A stretch of DNA of 35,007 nucleotides from Roseateles sp. (GCA_019234295.1 JAFALK010000042.1:1-35007), one strand, 5' to 3'. Shown: positions 1-9,055, counted from the stretch's first letter. Numbers and translations are program-made. Notes: a model not told the origin generated them from the sequence alone.

Positions 1-164
1 TAGGCATGCCTTAATGAATAGGCGATGAATGCCAATAATTCAAGAAATTTAGTGTCTACAAATCAGACACCGAAATCCAATGCAAAACAGCCTGCCTCAT
101 AGGTGAGAACAGGCTGTCAGAGCTCGAGAATGGGCCGGAACTTCAGCTTAAGCAAGAGAGTGCC

Positions 165-500
165 GTGTCCTGGAATGGCCAGCCCGCCAGGTTGCTCGTG
201 CTGGATCCGGGGCCTGCCAAGCTCAAGGAACGTGACCGCAAGTACGTCAAGAATCTGGAGACCAGCCTGCAGGTCTGGACCGCGCCGGATGGCACGCCCC
301 TGGAGTCGCTCTTTCAGATGAAGCTCTCGGGTCGCGCCATGCTCGTGATCAGCTTCGAACAGAGCGCGATCGACAAGCTGGTCTACGCCCGCCAGGGCGA
401 CCGCTTGGTTGTGGCCTCGCGCGAGAAGGTGGAAAGCGGCTCGGGAGGCGGCGAAAAGGGCGAGACGACGACAAGCTACACGCTGCAGTTGCTGCGGTAG
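165..500 (+). CDS. Hypothetical protein, start uncertain, possibly 5'-truncated
   Basis: I do not recognise this protein. From the GTG at 165 it gives 111 residues. The same frame stays open back to position 39, just after a TAA at 36-38, and the extra translation (...CLIGENRLSELENGPELQLK...) reads like genuine protein, yet it holds no ATG, GTG or TTG. Either the GTG is the start, or an original 5' end has been lost or frame-shifted. The first 100 bases are clearly more AT-rich than the rest of the window, which fits a promoter region or a rearrangement boundary. The product is soluble-looking, with no signal peptide or membrane segment. It has a charged middle (KLKERDRKYVKNLE) and a Gly/Ser/Glu-rich tail ending in a predicted strand. 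Function is unknown. Confidence 0.5.
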   Translation: MSWNGQPARLLVLDPGPAKLKERDRKYVKNLETSLQVWTAPDGTPLESLFQMKLSGRAMLVISFEQSAIDKLVYARQGDRLVVASREKVESGSGGGEKGETTTSYTLQLLR

Positions 501-626
501 TCCGACGGGGCCTTGCCCATGGCTGCGCTCGCCTGGGAGTGCTCACACACCATTACAAGCTGTTGCAGCCTCCCCCTGGGGCTGATCCTCAAAATGTCGA
601 CATACAGGTTTTTGAGGAGTTGGGCG

Positions 627-1082
627 ATGAGCGAAGTACGACGTTTCGAGGGGGAACTCGTGTTGTGGCACGGGGAGCGTGGCTTTGGCGCCATCATGCC
701 CAGGCACGGCGGGCAGGAGGTGTTTGTTCACGTCTCGGCCTTCCCGCGCGATGGCGCTCCTCCGGCGGTCCACGACCAGATCAGCTTTGAAATTGTTTCA
801 GACGGTGAGGGCCGCAAGCGCGCAGCGCGCGTCCAGCGTCTGAGCGGCCAGGGCCTCAGCGGCCAGGGCCGCAACGATGACGTGACCCGGGTGCTAGGCC
901 GCAGCACTGGCGCCATGGCCCTGCGTCGTCGGCGTGAAGAGCGCCGCCGTCGCCTGACCTATACGGTTGTCGGCCTGGCCCTGGTGATCGTCGCCTTGGG
1001 CTGGATGCAGTTCTCCGTGCCCTCTCAGAGCCACCAGCCCTCGCATTTCGCTTCGACCGCGACCGGCCCGGCCCACCACTGA
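627..1082 (+). CDS. Cold-shock-domain protein with C-terminal membrane helix
   Basis: This 151-residue protein has an N-terminal cold-shock (OB-fold) domain, about residues 5-70. It carries recognisable forms of the two nucleic-acid-binding motifs: GFGAI (RNP1 type, residues 19-23) and VFVHVS (RNP2 type, residues 32-37). A short duplicated LSGQG linker follows, then a very basic stretch (RRRREERRRR, about 100-109), and one hydrophobic helix at about 110-130. Canonical Csp proteins are about 70 residues and cytosolic, so this looks like a membrane-tethered single-strand nucleic-acid binder. The ATG at 627 is preceded by GAGGAG at 614-619. The frame is open further upstream, but the cold-shock domain begins right after this Met. 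It is isolated, with no operon partner. The RNA or DNA target cannot be inferred. Confidence 0.85.
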   Translation: MSEVRRFEGELVLWHGERGFGAIMPRHGGQEVFVHVSAFPRDGAPPAVHDQISFEIVSDGEGRKRAARVQRLSGQGLSGQGRNDDVTRVLGRSTGAMALRRRREERRRRLTYTVVGLALVIVALGWMQFSVPSQSHQPSHFASTATGPAHH

Positions 1083-1106
1083 GCCGTGGCGCCCCTGAGG
1101 GCCGGT

Positions 1107-1166
1107 GAGCGCCAATGGGTGCAAATGAACGCCTATAAGCGCAAATTAGCGCCAATGAGCGCCAGG
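1107..1166. repeat. Six imperfect 10-bp tandem units
   Basis: Six consecutive decamers can be read without gaps: GAGCGCCAAT, GGGTGCAAAT, GAACGCCTAT, AAGCGCAAAT, TAGCGCCAAT, GAGCGCCAGG. The consensus is close to GAGCGCCAAT. The array lies in the noncoding gap between two converging genes, 25 bp after the cold-shock gene. The period is nearly one helical turn. No function is known to me. Confidence 0.75.
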
Positions 1167-1178
1167 CGTCTTCAAACG

Positions 1179-1216
1179 TAAAAAGCCTGCTCGGTCCGGG
1201 CCCTGCAAGAGCAAGG
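1179..1216 (-). terminator. Rho-independent terminator of the TonB-C gene
   Basis: Read on the minus strand, GCCTTGCTC pairs with GAGCAGGC (one bulge) around a GC-rich loop and is followed directly by TTTTT (AAAAA at 1180-1184 on plus). It lies about 65 bp after the stop of the minus-strand gene 1280-1594. Confidence 0.65.
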
Positions 1217-1279
1217 CCGATGCCGGCAGGCATGCAATCAGCGGGCGGGCCGATGGGCCGATGGGCCCGCGCAGCCCGA

Positions 1280-1594
1280 TCAGTCCTCGTTCTTGAAGAC
1301 CAGCTTGACTTCGGTCTGCTGCTTTTCACCGCTGGCCTCGTAGCGCCAGTCCATCAGGGCGTCGGTCACGGCGCGGTCGAACACACGCTTGGGATTCGCC
1401 TCGACGATCTCCACATGGCTGACCTTGCCGTCGGCCTCGATGGAGACCTTGGCGGTCACGGTGCCGCTGCTGATCGATTTGCGCGTGGCTTCGACCGGGA
1501 ACTCCGGCGGCACTTTCTTGACCAGCTTGGGCACGGCAGCAAGGGCGCTGAACGAAACAGCCAGTGCGGCAACGAGGAGGGACAACTTCTTCAT
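1280..1594 (-). CDS. Small exported TonB C-terminal-domain protein
   Basis: This 104-residue protein starts with a Sec signal peptide (MKKLSLLVAALAVSFSALAA, cleavage probably after ALA). The rest is a TonB-C fold: VPPEFPVEA near the start, GTVTAKVSIEADGKVSHVEIVEA in the middle, and a terminal ALMDWRYEAS block typical of energy-transducer TonB C-termini. It lacks the N-terminal membrane anchor and Pro-rich spacer of a true TonB, so it would be a free periplasmic domain and cannot by itself transmit proton-motive force. It sits 35 bp after the chemoreceptor gene on the same strand, with AAGGA placed about 8 bases before the ATG, so the two may be co-transcribed. Any role in outer-membrane transport is inferred only from the fold. 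Confidence 0.85.
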   Translation of the reverse strand: MKKLSLLVAALAVSFSALAAVPKLVKKVPPEFPVEATRKSISSGTVTAKVSIEADGKVSHVEIVEANPKRVFDRAVTDALMDWRYEASGEKQQTEVKLVFKNED

Positions 1595-1629
1595 GACGGG
1601 AATCCTTGTAAGGGATGTGCAGGGGTGGA

Positions 1630-3180
1630 TCAGGCGGCGGCGCGGAAGAAGCCGACAGCGTCGAGGAGGCGCGAAGAGCTGGTCTTGAGCGCGTCGGTCG
1701 AGCGGCCGAGTTCGTCGACCAGAGTGGTGTTTTGCTGGGTGGTGCGGTCGAGTTCGGTCATGGCGCTGTTGACCACGCCCACACCCTCGGCCTGCTCGTG
1801 AGCCGCGTTCGAGATCTCCTCGATCAGCTTGCCCATGTTGTTGACCTCGTCAACGACCGAGCGGATGGTGATGCCGGCGTTGTTCACGAGCGTCGTGCCG
1901 TTCTCGACCTTCTCGGCCGAGGCGGCGATCAGCTGCTTGATCTCCTTGGCGGCCGAGGCCGAGCGCTGAGCCAGTGCGCGCACTTCAGCAGCCACGACGG
2001 CGAAACCACGGCCATGCTCGCCGGCACGGGCCGCTTCCACGGCGGCGTTCAGTGCCAGGATGTTGGTCTGGAAGGCGATGCCATCGATCACGCCGATGAT
2101 GTCGCCGATCTTCTTAGAGCTCGCGCTGATCTCTTCCATGGTGTCGACCACGCGGGAGACCACCTCGCCGCCGGCCGAAGCCGACTGACGGGCCTTGGCG
2201 GCGATGCCCGCGGCCTTCTTGGTCAGCTCGCTGGCGTCGGTCAGGTTGGTGGCGATTTGCTCGACCGAAGCGGCCGTGTTCTGCAGCGACGCGGCGGAAC
2301 GCGCGGTGCGATCGGACAGGTCGTTGTTGCTGTGGGCAATCACGGTCGAGTTCTGCGCCACTTCACCGGCCGCGGTGCTCACGCTCACGACCACATTGGA
2401 GAGGGCGCGCTGCATTTCTTGCATCGCCTGCAGCATGTGGGCGAGCTCGTCATTGCCCTTGACCTGAATGTCCATGGTCAGGTCGCCGGAGCTGATGGCC
2501 TTGGCAGCGGCTTGCGCCTCGCGGGCCGGCAGCACGATGGAGCGGGCGATCACGACGCCGCCACCGATACCGATGGCCGCGGCCACGGCCACGAGCACGA
2601 AGGTCAGGACCACGGCATTGCGAGCAGACTCACCGCCTTGCTGGGCCATTTCCTTGGCGGTTGCGAATTGCAGGTCCACCAGGCTCTTGAGCGCCTGCTG
2701 GTAGGCCGTCTGTGCCGGGCGCAGCACCGTGATCAGGCTCTCGCGGGCCTCGTCGGGGCTGCCGTTGGCCTGCACCTGCTGGAACTTGGACAGTGCGGCG
2801 GCGAAGTCCGAAGCACGCTCCTTGACGTCGTTCACAAGCGACTTTTCCTTGTCGCCGTCGATGCTGGCCTGCAGCCCGGCGAGCTGCTTCTCGTTGTCGG
2901 TCAGGGCGGTCTCGATGGCGGCCTTTTGCTTCTTGATGGCACCAGCTGTGTCCAGCAACAGCAGGTCGCGCACGGCGCGGGAGATCACAGCCACGTTGTC
3001 GTTCAGTGCGTTCGCGTCGGCGATCTTGACAAGGCTGGTGTTGGCGGCGTGGTCCAGGTCACCGGCGAGGCGGCCGGAAACCGTGGCGTTGAAGCTGCCG
3101 AGGGCGACCAGCAGCAAAATGATGAGGCCGTAGCTGACGGCCAGTCGTTGGCTGATGCGCAGCCGGGTCAGAAAATTCAT
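1630..3180 (-). CDS. Methyl-accepting chemotaxis protein
   Basis: A 516-residue Tsr/Tar-type chemoreceptor. The first membrane helix is at about 12-32. A helical periplasmic sensor (four-helix-bundle MCP type) runs to about 190, the second membrane helix is at about 190-212, then a HAMP segment, then the long cytoplasmic coiled coil. The conserved signalling tip is present ([24 protein letters not shown]...[18 protein letters not shown]), so it should couple to CheW/CheA and be methylated by CheR. The C-terminus ends VGFFRAAA, with no NWETF-like pentapeptide, so adaptation would depend on other receptors' tethers or on the array. The ligand cannot be told from sequence. It is followed by the small TonB-C gene on the same strand; a candidate sigma-28 promoter lies upstream. 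Confidence 0.96.
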   Translation of the reverse strand: MNFLTRLRISQRLAVSYGLIILLLVALGSFNATVSGRLAGDLDHAANTSLVKIADANALNDNVAVISRAVRDLLLLDTAGAIKKQKAAIETALTDNEKQLAGLQASIDGDKEKSLVNDVKERASDFAAALSKFQQVQANGSPDEARESLITVLRPAQTAYQQALKSLVDLQFATAKEMAQQGGESARNAVVLTFVLVAVAAAIGIGGGVVIARSIVLPAREAQAAAKAISSGDLTMDIQVKGNDELAHMLQAMQEMQRALSNVVVSVSTAAGEVAQNSTVIAHSNNDLSDRTARSAASLQNTAASVEQIATNLTDASELTKKAAGIAAKARQSASAGGEVVSRVVDTMEEISASSKKIGDIIGVIDGIAFQTNILALNAAVEAARAGEHGRGFAVVAAEVRALAQRSASAAKEIKQLIAASAEKVENGTTLVNNAGITIRSVVDEVNNMGKLIEEISNAAHEQAEGVGVVNSAMTELDRTTQQNTTLVDELGRSTDALKTSSSRLLDAVGFFRAAA

Positions 3181-3258
3181 GGCGATGGGTGCCTTTCGCG
3201 TTCGAATCGATGAATCCCGCGGCGCGGGTGCTCATCCAACGGACTGAAGTGTGTCGGT

Positions 3259-3285
3259 CTTTCGGCAAAGTCAAACAAAGCTGCC
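3259..3285 (-). promoter_or_regulatory. Candidate flagellar sigma-28 (FliA) promoter
   Basis: On the minus strand GCCGAAAG (3266-3259) matches 6 of 8 bases of the FliA -10 consensus GCCGATAA. Eleven bases upstream, GGCAGCTT matches TAAAGTTT at only 4 of 8. It lies about 80 bp before the chemoreceptor ATG, a sensible place for such a gene. The -35 is weak. The remainder of 3181-3399 shows nothing else I can name. Confidence 0.35.
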
Positions 3286-3399
3286 GAGGTTGCGTGTGAA
3301 CAACTACGCGGCGGGATTGCGGAAGTGTTTCCAGCTGTTGTGACTGCGATGAACATGCAGATTAGGGTTTCTCTTCAACTCGTGACGGAGTTCGCGTGT

Positions 3400-4086
3400 T
3401 CAGCGCTTGCCGAAAATCGCCGTGCCGACGCGCACGAGCGTCGCTCCTTCGAAAATTGCGGCTTCTAGATCGGCGCTCATGCCCATGGAGAGCGTGTCCA
3501 GCGCCAGCCCATCTGCAACGAGCTCCCTCTGGAGCCGTGCCAGGGCTCGATGCGGCTCCCGCTGGGACTCGAGATCGGCGGCCGGCTCGGGCACGGCCAT
3601 CAGCCCGCGCAGCCTCAGGCGCGGCAGCTGCGCGATGGCCCGAGCCAGCGCCGGCACTTCGCCCGGTGCTGCACCGCTCTTGCTGGCCTCGCCGCTGATA
3701 TTGACCTGGATGCATACATTGAGCGGCGCCATTGCGCCCGGGCGTTGCTCGGACAGGCGCTGCGCGATCTTGAGCCGGTCCACGCTGTGCACCCAGTCGA
3801 AGGCCTCGGCCACCGGGCGGGTCTTGTTGCTCTGCAGGGGACCGATCAGGTGCCATTCGATGTCTGCGCGAAGATCGGCCAGGGCCTGGATCTTCTCCAG
3901 CCCCTCCTGCACATAGTTTTCGCCGAAACGGCGTGCGCCGGCGGCATGCGCCTCACGGATGTCTGTTGCGGAAAAGGTCTTGGAGACGGCCAGCAACGTG
4001 ACGCTGTGCACGGGCCGGCCGGCCTTGGCACAAGCGCTTTCAACGCGCGCCGTGGTTTCTTGTAGTTTGTCTTTGATCGTCGCCAT
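3400..4086 (-). CDS. yggS: YggS/PLPBP family pyridoxal-phosphate homeostasis protein
   Basis: A 228-residue member of the YggS/PROSC family, a TIM-barrel that binds pyridoxal 5'-phosphate without known enzymatic activity and keeps vitamin B6 and amino-acid pools in balance. The PLP lysine is in LLAVSKT (Lys36). Other family signatures are FGENYVQE, WHLIGPLQSNK, VNISGEASKSG, LSMGMSADLEAAI and the closing VRVGTAIFGKR. Length is normal. It is divergent from pilT with only 33 bp between start codons, an arrangement also common in Pseudomonas and other Burkholderiales, so the two genes' promoters must lie within each other's leader or coding sequence. Confidence 0.95.
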   Translation of the reverse strand: MATIKDKLQETTARVESACAKAGRPVHSVTLLAVSKTFSATDIREAHAAGARRFGENYVQEGLEKIQALADLRADIEWHLIGPLQSNKTRPVAEAFDWVHSVDRLKIAQRLSEQRPGAMAPLNVCIQVNISGEASKSGAAPGEVPALARAIAQLPRLRLRGLMAVPEPAADLESQREPHRALARLQRELVADGLALDTLSMGMSADLEAAIFEGATLVRVGTAIFGKR

Positions 4087-4089
4087 AAT
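4060..4089 (+). promoter_or_regulatory. Candidate sigma-70 promoter for pilT
   Basis: CATAAT at 4084-4089 resembles a -10 box, with TTGTAG at 4060-4065 as a weak -35 (18-bp spacer). Transcription would begin near 4096, giving a leader of about 24 bases. It overlaps the 5' end of the divergent yggS gene. No clear Shine-Dalgarno precedes the pilT ATG. Confidence 0.35.
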
Positions 4090-4119
4090 GGCCCGCGACT
4101 ATTGCAATCCACCGCCACG

Positions 4120-5163
4120 ATGGACATCACCCAGCTGCTCGCATTCTCGGTCAAGAACAAGGCATCGGACCTTCACCTCTCGGCCGGACTGCCGCCCATG
4201 ATCCGCGTGCATGGCGATGTGCGTCGGATCAACGTGGAGGCGCTGGATCACCGGGCCGTCCACGACATGGTGTACGACATCATGAACGACGCCCAGCGCA
4301 AGGTCTACGAAGAGACGCTGGAGGTGGACTTCTCCTTCGAGATCCAGGGCTTGGCGCGCTTTCGCGTCAATGCCTTCAATCAGAACCGCGGCGCTGGCGC
4401 CGTGTTCCGGACAATTCCGAGCAAGATCCTCTCGCTGGAGCAGCTAAACGCGCCCAAGGTCTTCGCTGAACTAGCGCTGCGGCCACGCGGCCTGGTGCTG
4501 GTGACGGGGCCCACGGGTTCGGGCAAGTCGACCACCCTGGCGGGCATGGTCAACCACCTGAACGAGAACGAGTACGGCCACATCCTCACCATCGAGGACC
4601 CGATCGAGTTCGTGCATGAATCCAAGAAGAGCCTGGTCAACCAACGCGAGGTCGGCCCGCACACGCTGTCCTTCGCCAACGCGCTGCGCTCAGCGTTGCG
4701 CGAAGACCCGGACTGCGTGCTCGTCGGCGAAATGCGTGACCTGGAGACGATCCGCCTGGCCTTGACCGCCGCCGAGACGGGCCACCTGGTCTTCGGCACG
4801 CTGCACACCTCCTCGGCGGCCAAGACCGTGGACCGCATCGTGGACGTGTTTCCCGCGGCCGAAAAGGAAATGGTGCGGGCCATGGTGTCCGAGTCCCTCG
4901 TGGCCATCATTTCGCAGACGCTTTGCAAGCTCAAGGACGGCTCGGGCCGCGTGGCGGCACACGAGATCATGCTGGGCACCTCGGCCATCCGCAACCTGAT
5001 TCGTGAAAACAAGGTGGCCCAGATGTATTCGGCCATTCAGACCGGCAACCAGATGGGTATGCAGACCCTCGACCAGAATCTCACCGATCTGGTGCGCCGC
5101 AACGTGATCGCCCCTGCCGAGGCGCGAGCCAAGGCGAAGTTCCCGGAGAACTTCCCCGGCTGA
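4120..5163 (+). CDS. pilT: Type IV pilus retraction ATPase PilT
   Basis: A 347-residue GspE-family secretion ATPase that depolymerises pilin at the cytoplasmic base of the type IV pilus and powers twitching. It begins with the PilT-typical MDITQLLAFSVKNKASDLHLS. It has Walker A GPTGSGKST (130-138), an Asp-box region ILTIEDPIEFVH, Walker B CVLVGEMRD, and a His box GHLVFGTLHT. The PilT-specific C-terminal AIRNLIREN motif needed for retraction is present. I chose the ATG at 4120 rather than the in-frame TTG at 4102 because family members begin with MDI. It is followed after 81 bp by pilU on the same strand. Confidence 0.97.
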   Translation: MDITQLLAFSVKNKASDLHLSAGLPPMIRVHGDVRRINVEALDHRAVHDMVYDIMNDAQRKVYEETLEVDFSFEIQGLARFRVNAFNQNRGAGAVFRTIPSKILSLEQLNAPKVFAELALRPRGLVLVTGPTGSGKSTTLAGMVNHLNENEYGHILTIEDPIEFVHESKKSLVNQREVGPHTLSFANALRSALREDPDCVLVGEMRDLETIRLALTAAETGHLVFGTLHTSSAAKTVDRIVDVFPAAEKEMVRAMVSESLVAIISQTLCKLKDGSGRVAAHEIMLGTSAIRNLIRENKVAQMYSAIQTGNQMGMQTLDQNLTDLVRRNVIAPAEARAKAKFPENFPG

Positions 5164-5244
5164 CCGGGGAGGAGCCGGCGAGTCCGCACAACCAGGGTGA
5201 TTCCTCAGTAGTCAGCGCCACGATCAGGGAGCAAAGTCCAAAAA

Positions 5245-6381
<1,137 letters not shown>

Positions 6382-6412
6382 CGCATGCCGCCGCCTCGTT
6401 TAGAGTTGCGGC

Positions 6413-7312
6413 ATGAATGCTCCGATCCGCTCCTACGACCCTGTCCCTTCCCGCAACGTGGCCTTCCTGGGCCTGGGTGTCATGGGGTACCCCATGGCCG
6501 GGCACCTGGCGCGCGCTGGGCATGCGGTGACGGTCTACAACCGGACGGCCGCCAAGGCCACGGCTTGGGTCGCCGAATACGGTGGCAAGTCCATGGCGAC
6601 ACCGGGCCAGGCCGCGGCAGGCGCCGACATCGTCTTCGCCTGTGTTGGCAACGATGACGACCTGCGTTCCGTGGTCTTGGGCGCCGACGGCGCCTTCGCG
6701 CACATGAAGCCCGGCGCGATCTTTGTGGACCATACGACCGCCTCGGCCGAGGTGGCGCGCGAGCTCTACGCTGCGGCGCACGCTCTCGGCTTGCACTTCG
6801 TCGACGCGCCGGTCTCCGGCGGACAGGCCGGCGCGGTCAACGGTGCGCTGACGGTCATGTGCGGCGGCGACGGCGCGCCCTTTGAGACCATCCGCCCCGT
6901 TGCCCTGGCCTTCGCCAAGGCGGTGACGCTCGTTGGCGTGTCGGGAGCGGGCCAGCTGGCCAAGATGGTCAACCAGATCTGCATTGCCGGCATCGTCCAG
7001 GGGCTCTCCGAAGCGATCGCCTTCGGAGGTAACGCCGGCCTGGATATGAAGCTGGTGCTCGACGTGATCGGCAAGGGCGCCGCACAGAGCTGGCAGATGG
7101 ACAACCGCGGCAAGACCATGGTCGACGACAAGTTCGACTTCGGCTTCGCCGTGGACTGGATGCGCAAGGACCTGGGCCTGGTGCTCGAGGAGGCGCGCCG
7201 CAACGGCGCGCGCGTGCCTGTCACGGCACTCGTCGATCAGTTCTACGCGGACGTCCAGCAGATGGGCGGCAATCGCTGGGACACGTCCAGCCTGATCAAG
7301 CGCCTGCGCTGA
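6413..7312 (+). CDS. NAD(P)-dependent beta-hydroxyacid dehydrogenase (3-hydroxyisobutyrate dehydrogenase family)
   Basis: A 299-residue cytosolic oxidoreductase. A Rossmann motif GLGVMG is at 20-25, followed by the family signature GYPMAGHLARAGHAVTVYNR. The substrate-binding motif DAPVSGGQAGA is at 131-141, and the catalytic lysine lies in GQLAKMVNQI (Lys184). The Arg after VYN (NRT) suggests an NADP preference, which is an inference. The family covers 3-hydroxyisobutyrate, tartronate semialdehyde and succinic semialdehyde reductases, and the exact substrate cannot be assigned. Although the D-glucarate locus is only 4 kb away, the intervening unrelated genes give no reason to place it in that pathway. 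Its TGA is directly adjacent to the stop of the convergent lipoprotein gene, with no space for a terminator. Confidence 0.9.
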   Translation: MNAPIRSYDPVPSRNVAFLGLGVMGYPMAGHLARAGHAVTVYNRTAAKATAWVAEYGGKSMATPGQAAAGADIVFACVGNDDDLRSVVLGADGAFAHMKPGAIFVDHTTASAEVARELYAAAHALGLHFVDAPVSGGQAGAVNGALTVMCGGDGAPFETIRPVALAFAKAVTLVGVSGAGQLAKMVNQICIAGIVQGLSEAIAFGGNAGLDMKLVLDVIGKGAAQSWQMDNRGKTMVDDKFDFGFAVDWMRKDLGLVLEEARRNGARVPVTALVDQFYADVQQMGGNRWDTSSLIKRLR

Positions 7313-7918
7313 TCATTTCTTCTTCGGCTGCAGCTGATCGAGCTGCTCCTCCGTGATGATCTCGAAGCAGCGCACCACGCGCTTGACGCCGTCGATGGTG
7401 CGGATCAGGTCCGTCGATCGCTTCGCTTCGCGCTCAGTCACGCGGCCCATCAGGTAGACGTTGCCACGCTGGACGACGATGTCGAAAGCGCTGGAGACGA
7501 GATCCTTGGCGTCGACCAGGGTGGCCTTGACCTTGGTGTTCAGCAGCGTGTCGTTGGCGCGCGTCGAGAGGCTGCTGGCCGGACCGACGGCCAGCTCGTT
7601 GAGGACGTCGGAGACGTTCTCAACGCCCTTTGCGATGGCCGTGGCCTGGTCGCGCGCGGCTTCGCTGTTCACCTCGCCCGACAGCAGCACGATGCGGTTG
7701 TAGCTGTTCACGTCGAGGTGGATCTTGTCGCCGAGCTGGTCCTTGATGCGCGAAGCTGCCTTGAGCTGGATGGCCTGGTCCTCCAGCTGGGCACCGGAGC
7801 TGCGGCGATCGGTCGCAACCATCGCGCCGCCGACCATGGCGCCACCCACGATCAGGGGCGCACAGGCATTGAGGGACAGGACGGCCGACAGGGCCAGGGC
7901 AAGGGTACGGATCTTCAT
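7313..7918 (-). CDS. dolP: BON-domain outer-membrane lipoprotein (DolP/YraP-like)
   Basis: A 201-residue lipoprotein. The N-terminus MKIRTLALALSAVLSLNAC is a lipoprotein signal with lipobox LNAC. A glycine-rich stretch (IVGGAMVGGAMVATDRRSSG) is followed by two BON domains, about residues 45-115 (LKDK-type pattern, IVLLSGEVNSEAARDQA) and 120-190 (VYLMGRVTEREAKRSTDLIRTIDGVKRV). BON proteins bind phospholipid and stabilise the outer membrane; E. coli DolP supports BAM activity. A longer frame reaches 7969, but only the ATG at 7918 opens a proper signal peptide. It lies 13 bp after the SIS-domain gene on the same strand, as dolP follows diaA in E. coli. Confidence 0.88.
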   Translation of the reverse strand: MKIRTLALALSAVLSLNACAPLIVGGAMVGGAMVATDRRSSGAQLEDQAIQLKAASRIKDQLGDKIHLDVNSYNRIVLLSGEVNSEAARDQATAIAKGVENVSDVLNELAVGPASSLSTRANDTLLNTKVKATLVDAKDLVSSAFDIVVQRGNVYLMGRVTEREAKRSTDLIRTIDGVKRVVRCFEIITEEQLDQLQPKKK

Positions 7919-7931
7919 CGGTCTTGGTTCC

Positions 7932-8486
7932 TTATTCGTCGGAGCCCAGCAGGGCGTGGTCCACGGCATCGCAAAGACAGTGAATCATCAGGCGCTGGCC
8001 TTCCGCAACGCGCGCGGCGCGCGTGGCGCTGACACGCAAGTGCACATCAGTGTCGAGCAACATGCTGCGCAGATCCTCGTCATTGCCGCCGCCACTGAAG
8101 ACGATGGCACTCATGTCCTGGGCGTGTGCCGCTTCCAGCATCGGTGCGAGCCCGGCAGCCCCGGCGCCATGGGCATCGAAGAGCAGGAGGAGGTCGCCGG
8201 GATGACCCAGGGCCTGGATCTGGCGGGCGGGCTCGGGCGTTTGTGCCAGGGCGATGGCCGCGAGGCCCGGCCGGTCCTGCTCGAAGCGGCCCAGCATCAG
8301 CGCGGCCATGTAGCTGGCGTCCAGGCGGGAAAGACCAGTGCCGCAGCACAGGAGCCGGTTCCCGCCCGTGATGGCATCGACGAGCATCTGGGCCGCGTCG
8401 TTGAGGGGGCGGGAGAGCGCTTCGGCGACCTGGTAGAACAGGTCGGCGCTCTCGAAGAATTGCTGTTGGATGCGAGGCTCTTGCAT
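7932..8486 (-). CDS. SIS-domain protein, divergent DiaA/GmhA-like
   Basis: A 184-residue protein aligning by eye to DiaA, the DnaA-binding initiation factor, and to phosphoheptose isomerase. Shared landmarks are an N-terminal helix beginning MQEPRIQQQFFESAD, GGNRLLCCGTG, LGRFEQDRPGLAAIAL, QALGHPGDLLLLF, a paired DVHLRVSATRAARVAEGQ and a closing HCLCDAVDHALL. It is shorter than DiaA. The segment between IAL and the QALGHPGD strand, where DiaA and GmhA have an NDxxxxxxFxxQV-type block, is missing, and the usual CGNGGSAxxAQH motif is altered to CCGTGLSRLDASY. Isomerase catalysis therefore seems unlikely. Position directly before the DolP-like gene supports a DiaA origin. Confidence 0.82.
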   Translation of the reverse strand: MQEPRIQQQFFESADLFYQVAEALSRPLNDAAQMLVDAITGGNRLLCCGTGLSRLDASYMAALMLGRFEQDRPGLAAIALAQTPEPARQIQALGHPGDLLLLFDAHGAGAAGLAPMLEAAHAQDMSAIVFSGGGNDEDLRSMLLDTDVHLRVSATRAARVAEGQRLMIHCLCDAVDHALLGSDE

Positions 8487-8521
8487 TGCCCGGCATCATA
8501 AAGGTGCGGCTGACGTGGGGC

Positions 8522-9055
8522 TTAGGGGGTCTTCTCGGCCAAGGCCTTCAGCCCATTGAGCCCCGCCTCGAAATCGGGCCCAACGAGCCGGTCCATGAAG
8601 AGGCCCATCCACCGGTTGATCGGGTTCTTGCCAACGTCTCCGTGCATGGTCCAGGTCACGTAGCTGCCACCGTCCTTGGCCGCGATGGTGAATTCGCCGC
8701 TGTAGGCGGCCCCGAAGTCGGGGAAGGCGATGTCGTAGCCGACCTTGGACGGCGGCGCGGCGTCCGTGAAGCTCATGTGGCCGTTGCCCTGCGTCTTGCT
8801 CTTCCAGTCCCACGTGGCGCCGGGGCCGATCTCCGGGCCAGAGTAGACGATCTCCATGGCCGGATCGCGCTTGTTCCAGGCGCTCCAGTCCTTCCAGGCC
8901 TTGGGCGCGGCGATCAGTGCGTAAACCTTGTCGGGTGTGGCACCGATCTGGGCGCTGCGCTGCAGGGCGATCGTCGAGGGCAGGACCAGGCCTATGCCGC
9001 CGATCAGCAGGGCGAGAACGACGACGATGCCCAGGAGGACTTTGAGGATCTTCAT
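8522..9055 (-). CDS. Membrane-anchored SRPBCC (polyketide cyclase/START-like) protein
   Basis: A 177-residue protein. An N-terminal hydrophobic helix (KVLLGIVVVLALLIGGIGLVLP) is followed by an SRPBCC domain: RSAQIGATPDKVYALIAAPKAWKDWSAWNKRDP at the front, a central VYSGPEIGPGATWDW, and a C-terminal helix MDRLVGPDFEAGLNGLKALAEK. The fold forms a hydrophobic cavity, but ligands differ widely between members, so no substrate is assigned. The single helix suggests anchoring in the inner membrane with the domain outside. It is 35 bp upstream (by transcription) of the SIS gene on the same strand and may be co-transcribed with it. Confidence 0.88.
   Translation of the reverse strand: MKILKVLLGIVVVLALLIGGIGLVLPSTIALQRSAQIGATPDKVYALIAAPKAWKDWSAWNKRDPAMEIVYSGPEIGPGATWDWKSKTQGNGHMSFTDAAPPSKVGYDIAFPDFGAAYSGEFTIAAKDGGSYVTWTMHGDVGKNPINRWMGLFMDRLVGPDFEAGLNGLKALAEKTP

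Noticed and set aside
1615..3213. 532-residue open frame on the plus strand, antisense to the chemoreceptor
   Set aside because: His/Gly/Leu-rich shadow of a GC-rich gene; the minus-strand frame has clear MCP motifs.
6413..7312. Tartronate semialdehyde reductase (garR) of the glucarate pathway
   Set aside because: The locus uses the KdgD/2-oxoglutarate route, and several unrelated genes separate this one; the substrate was left open.
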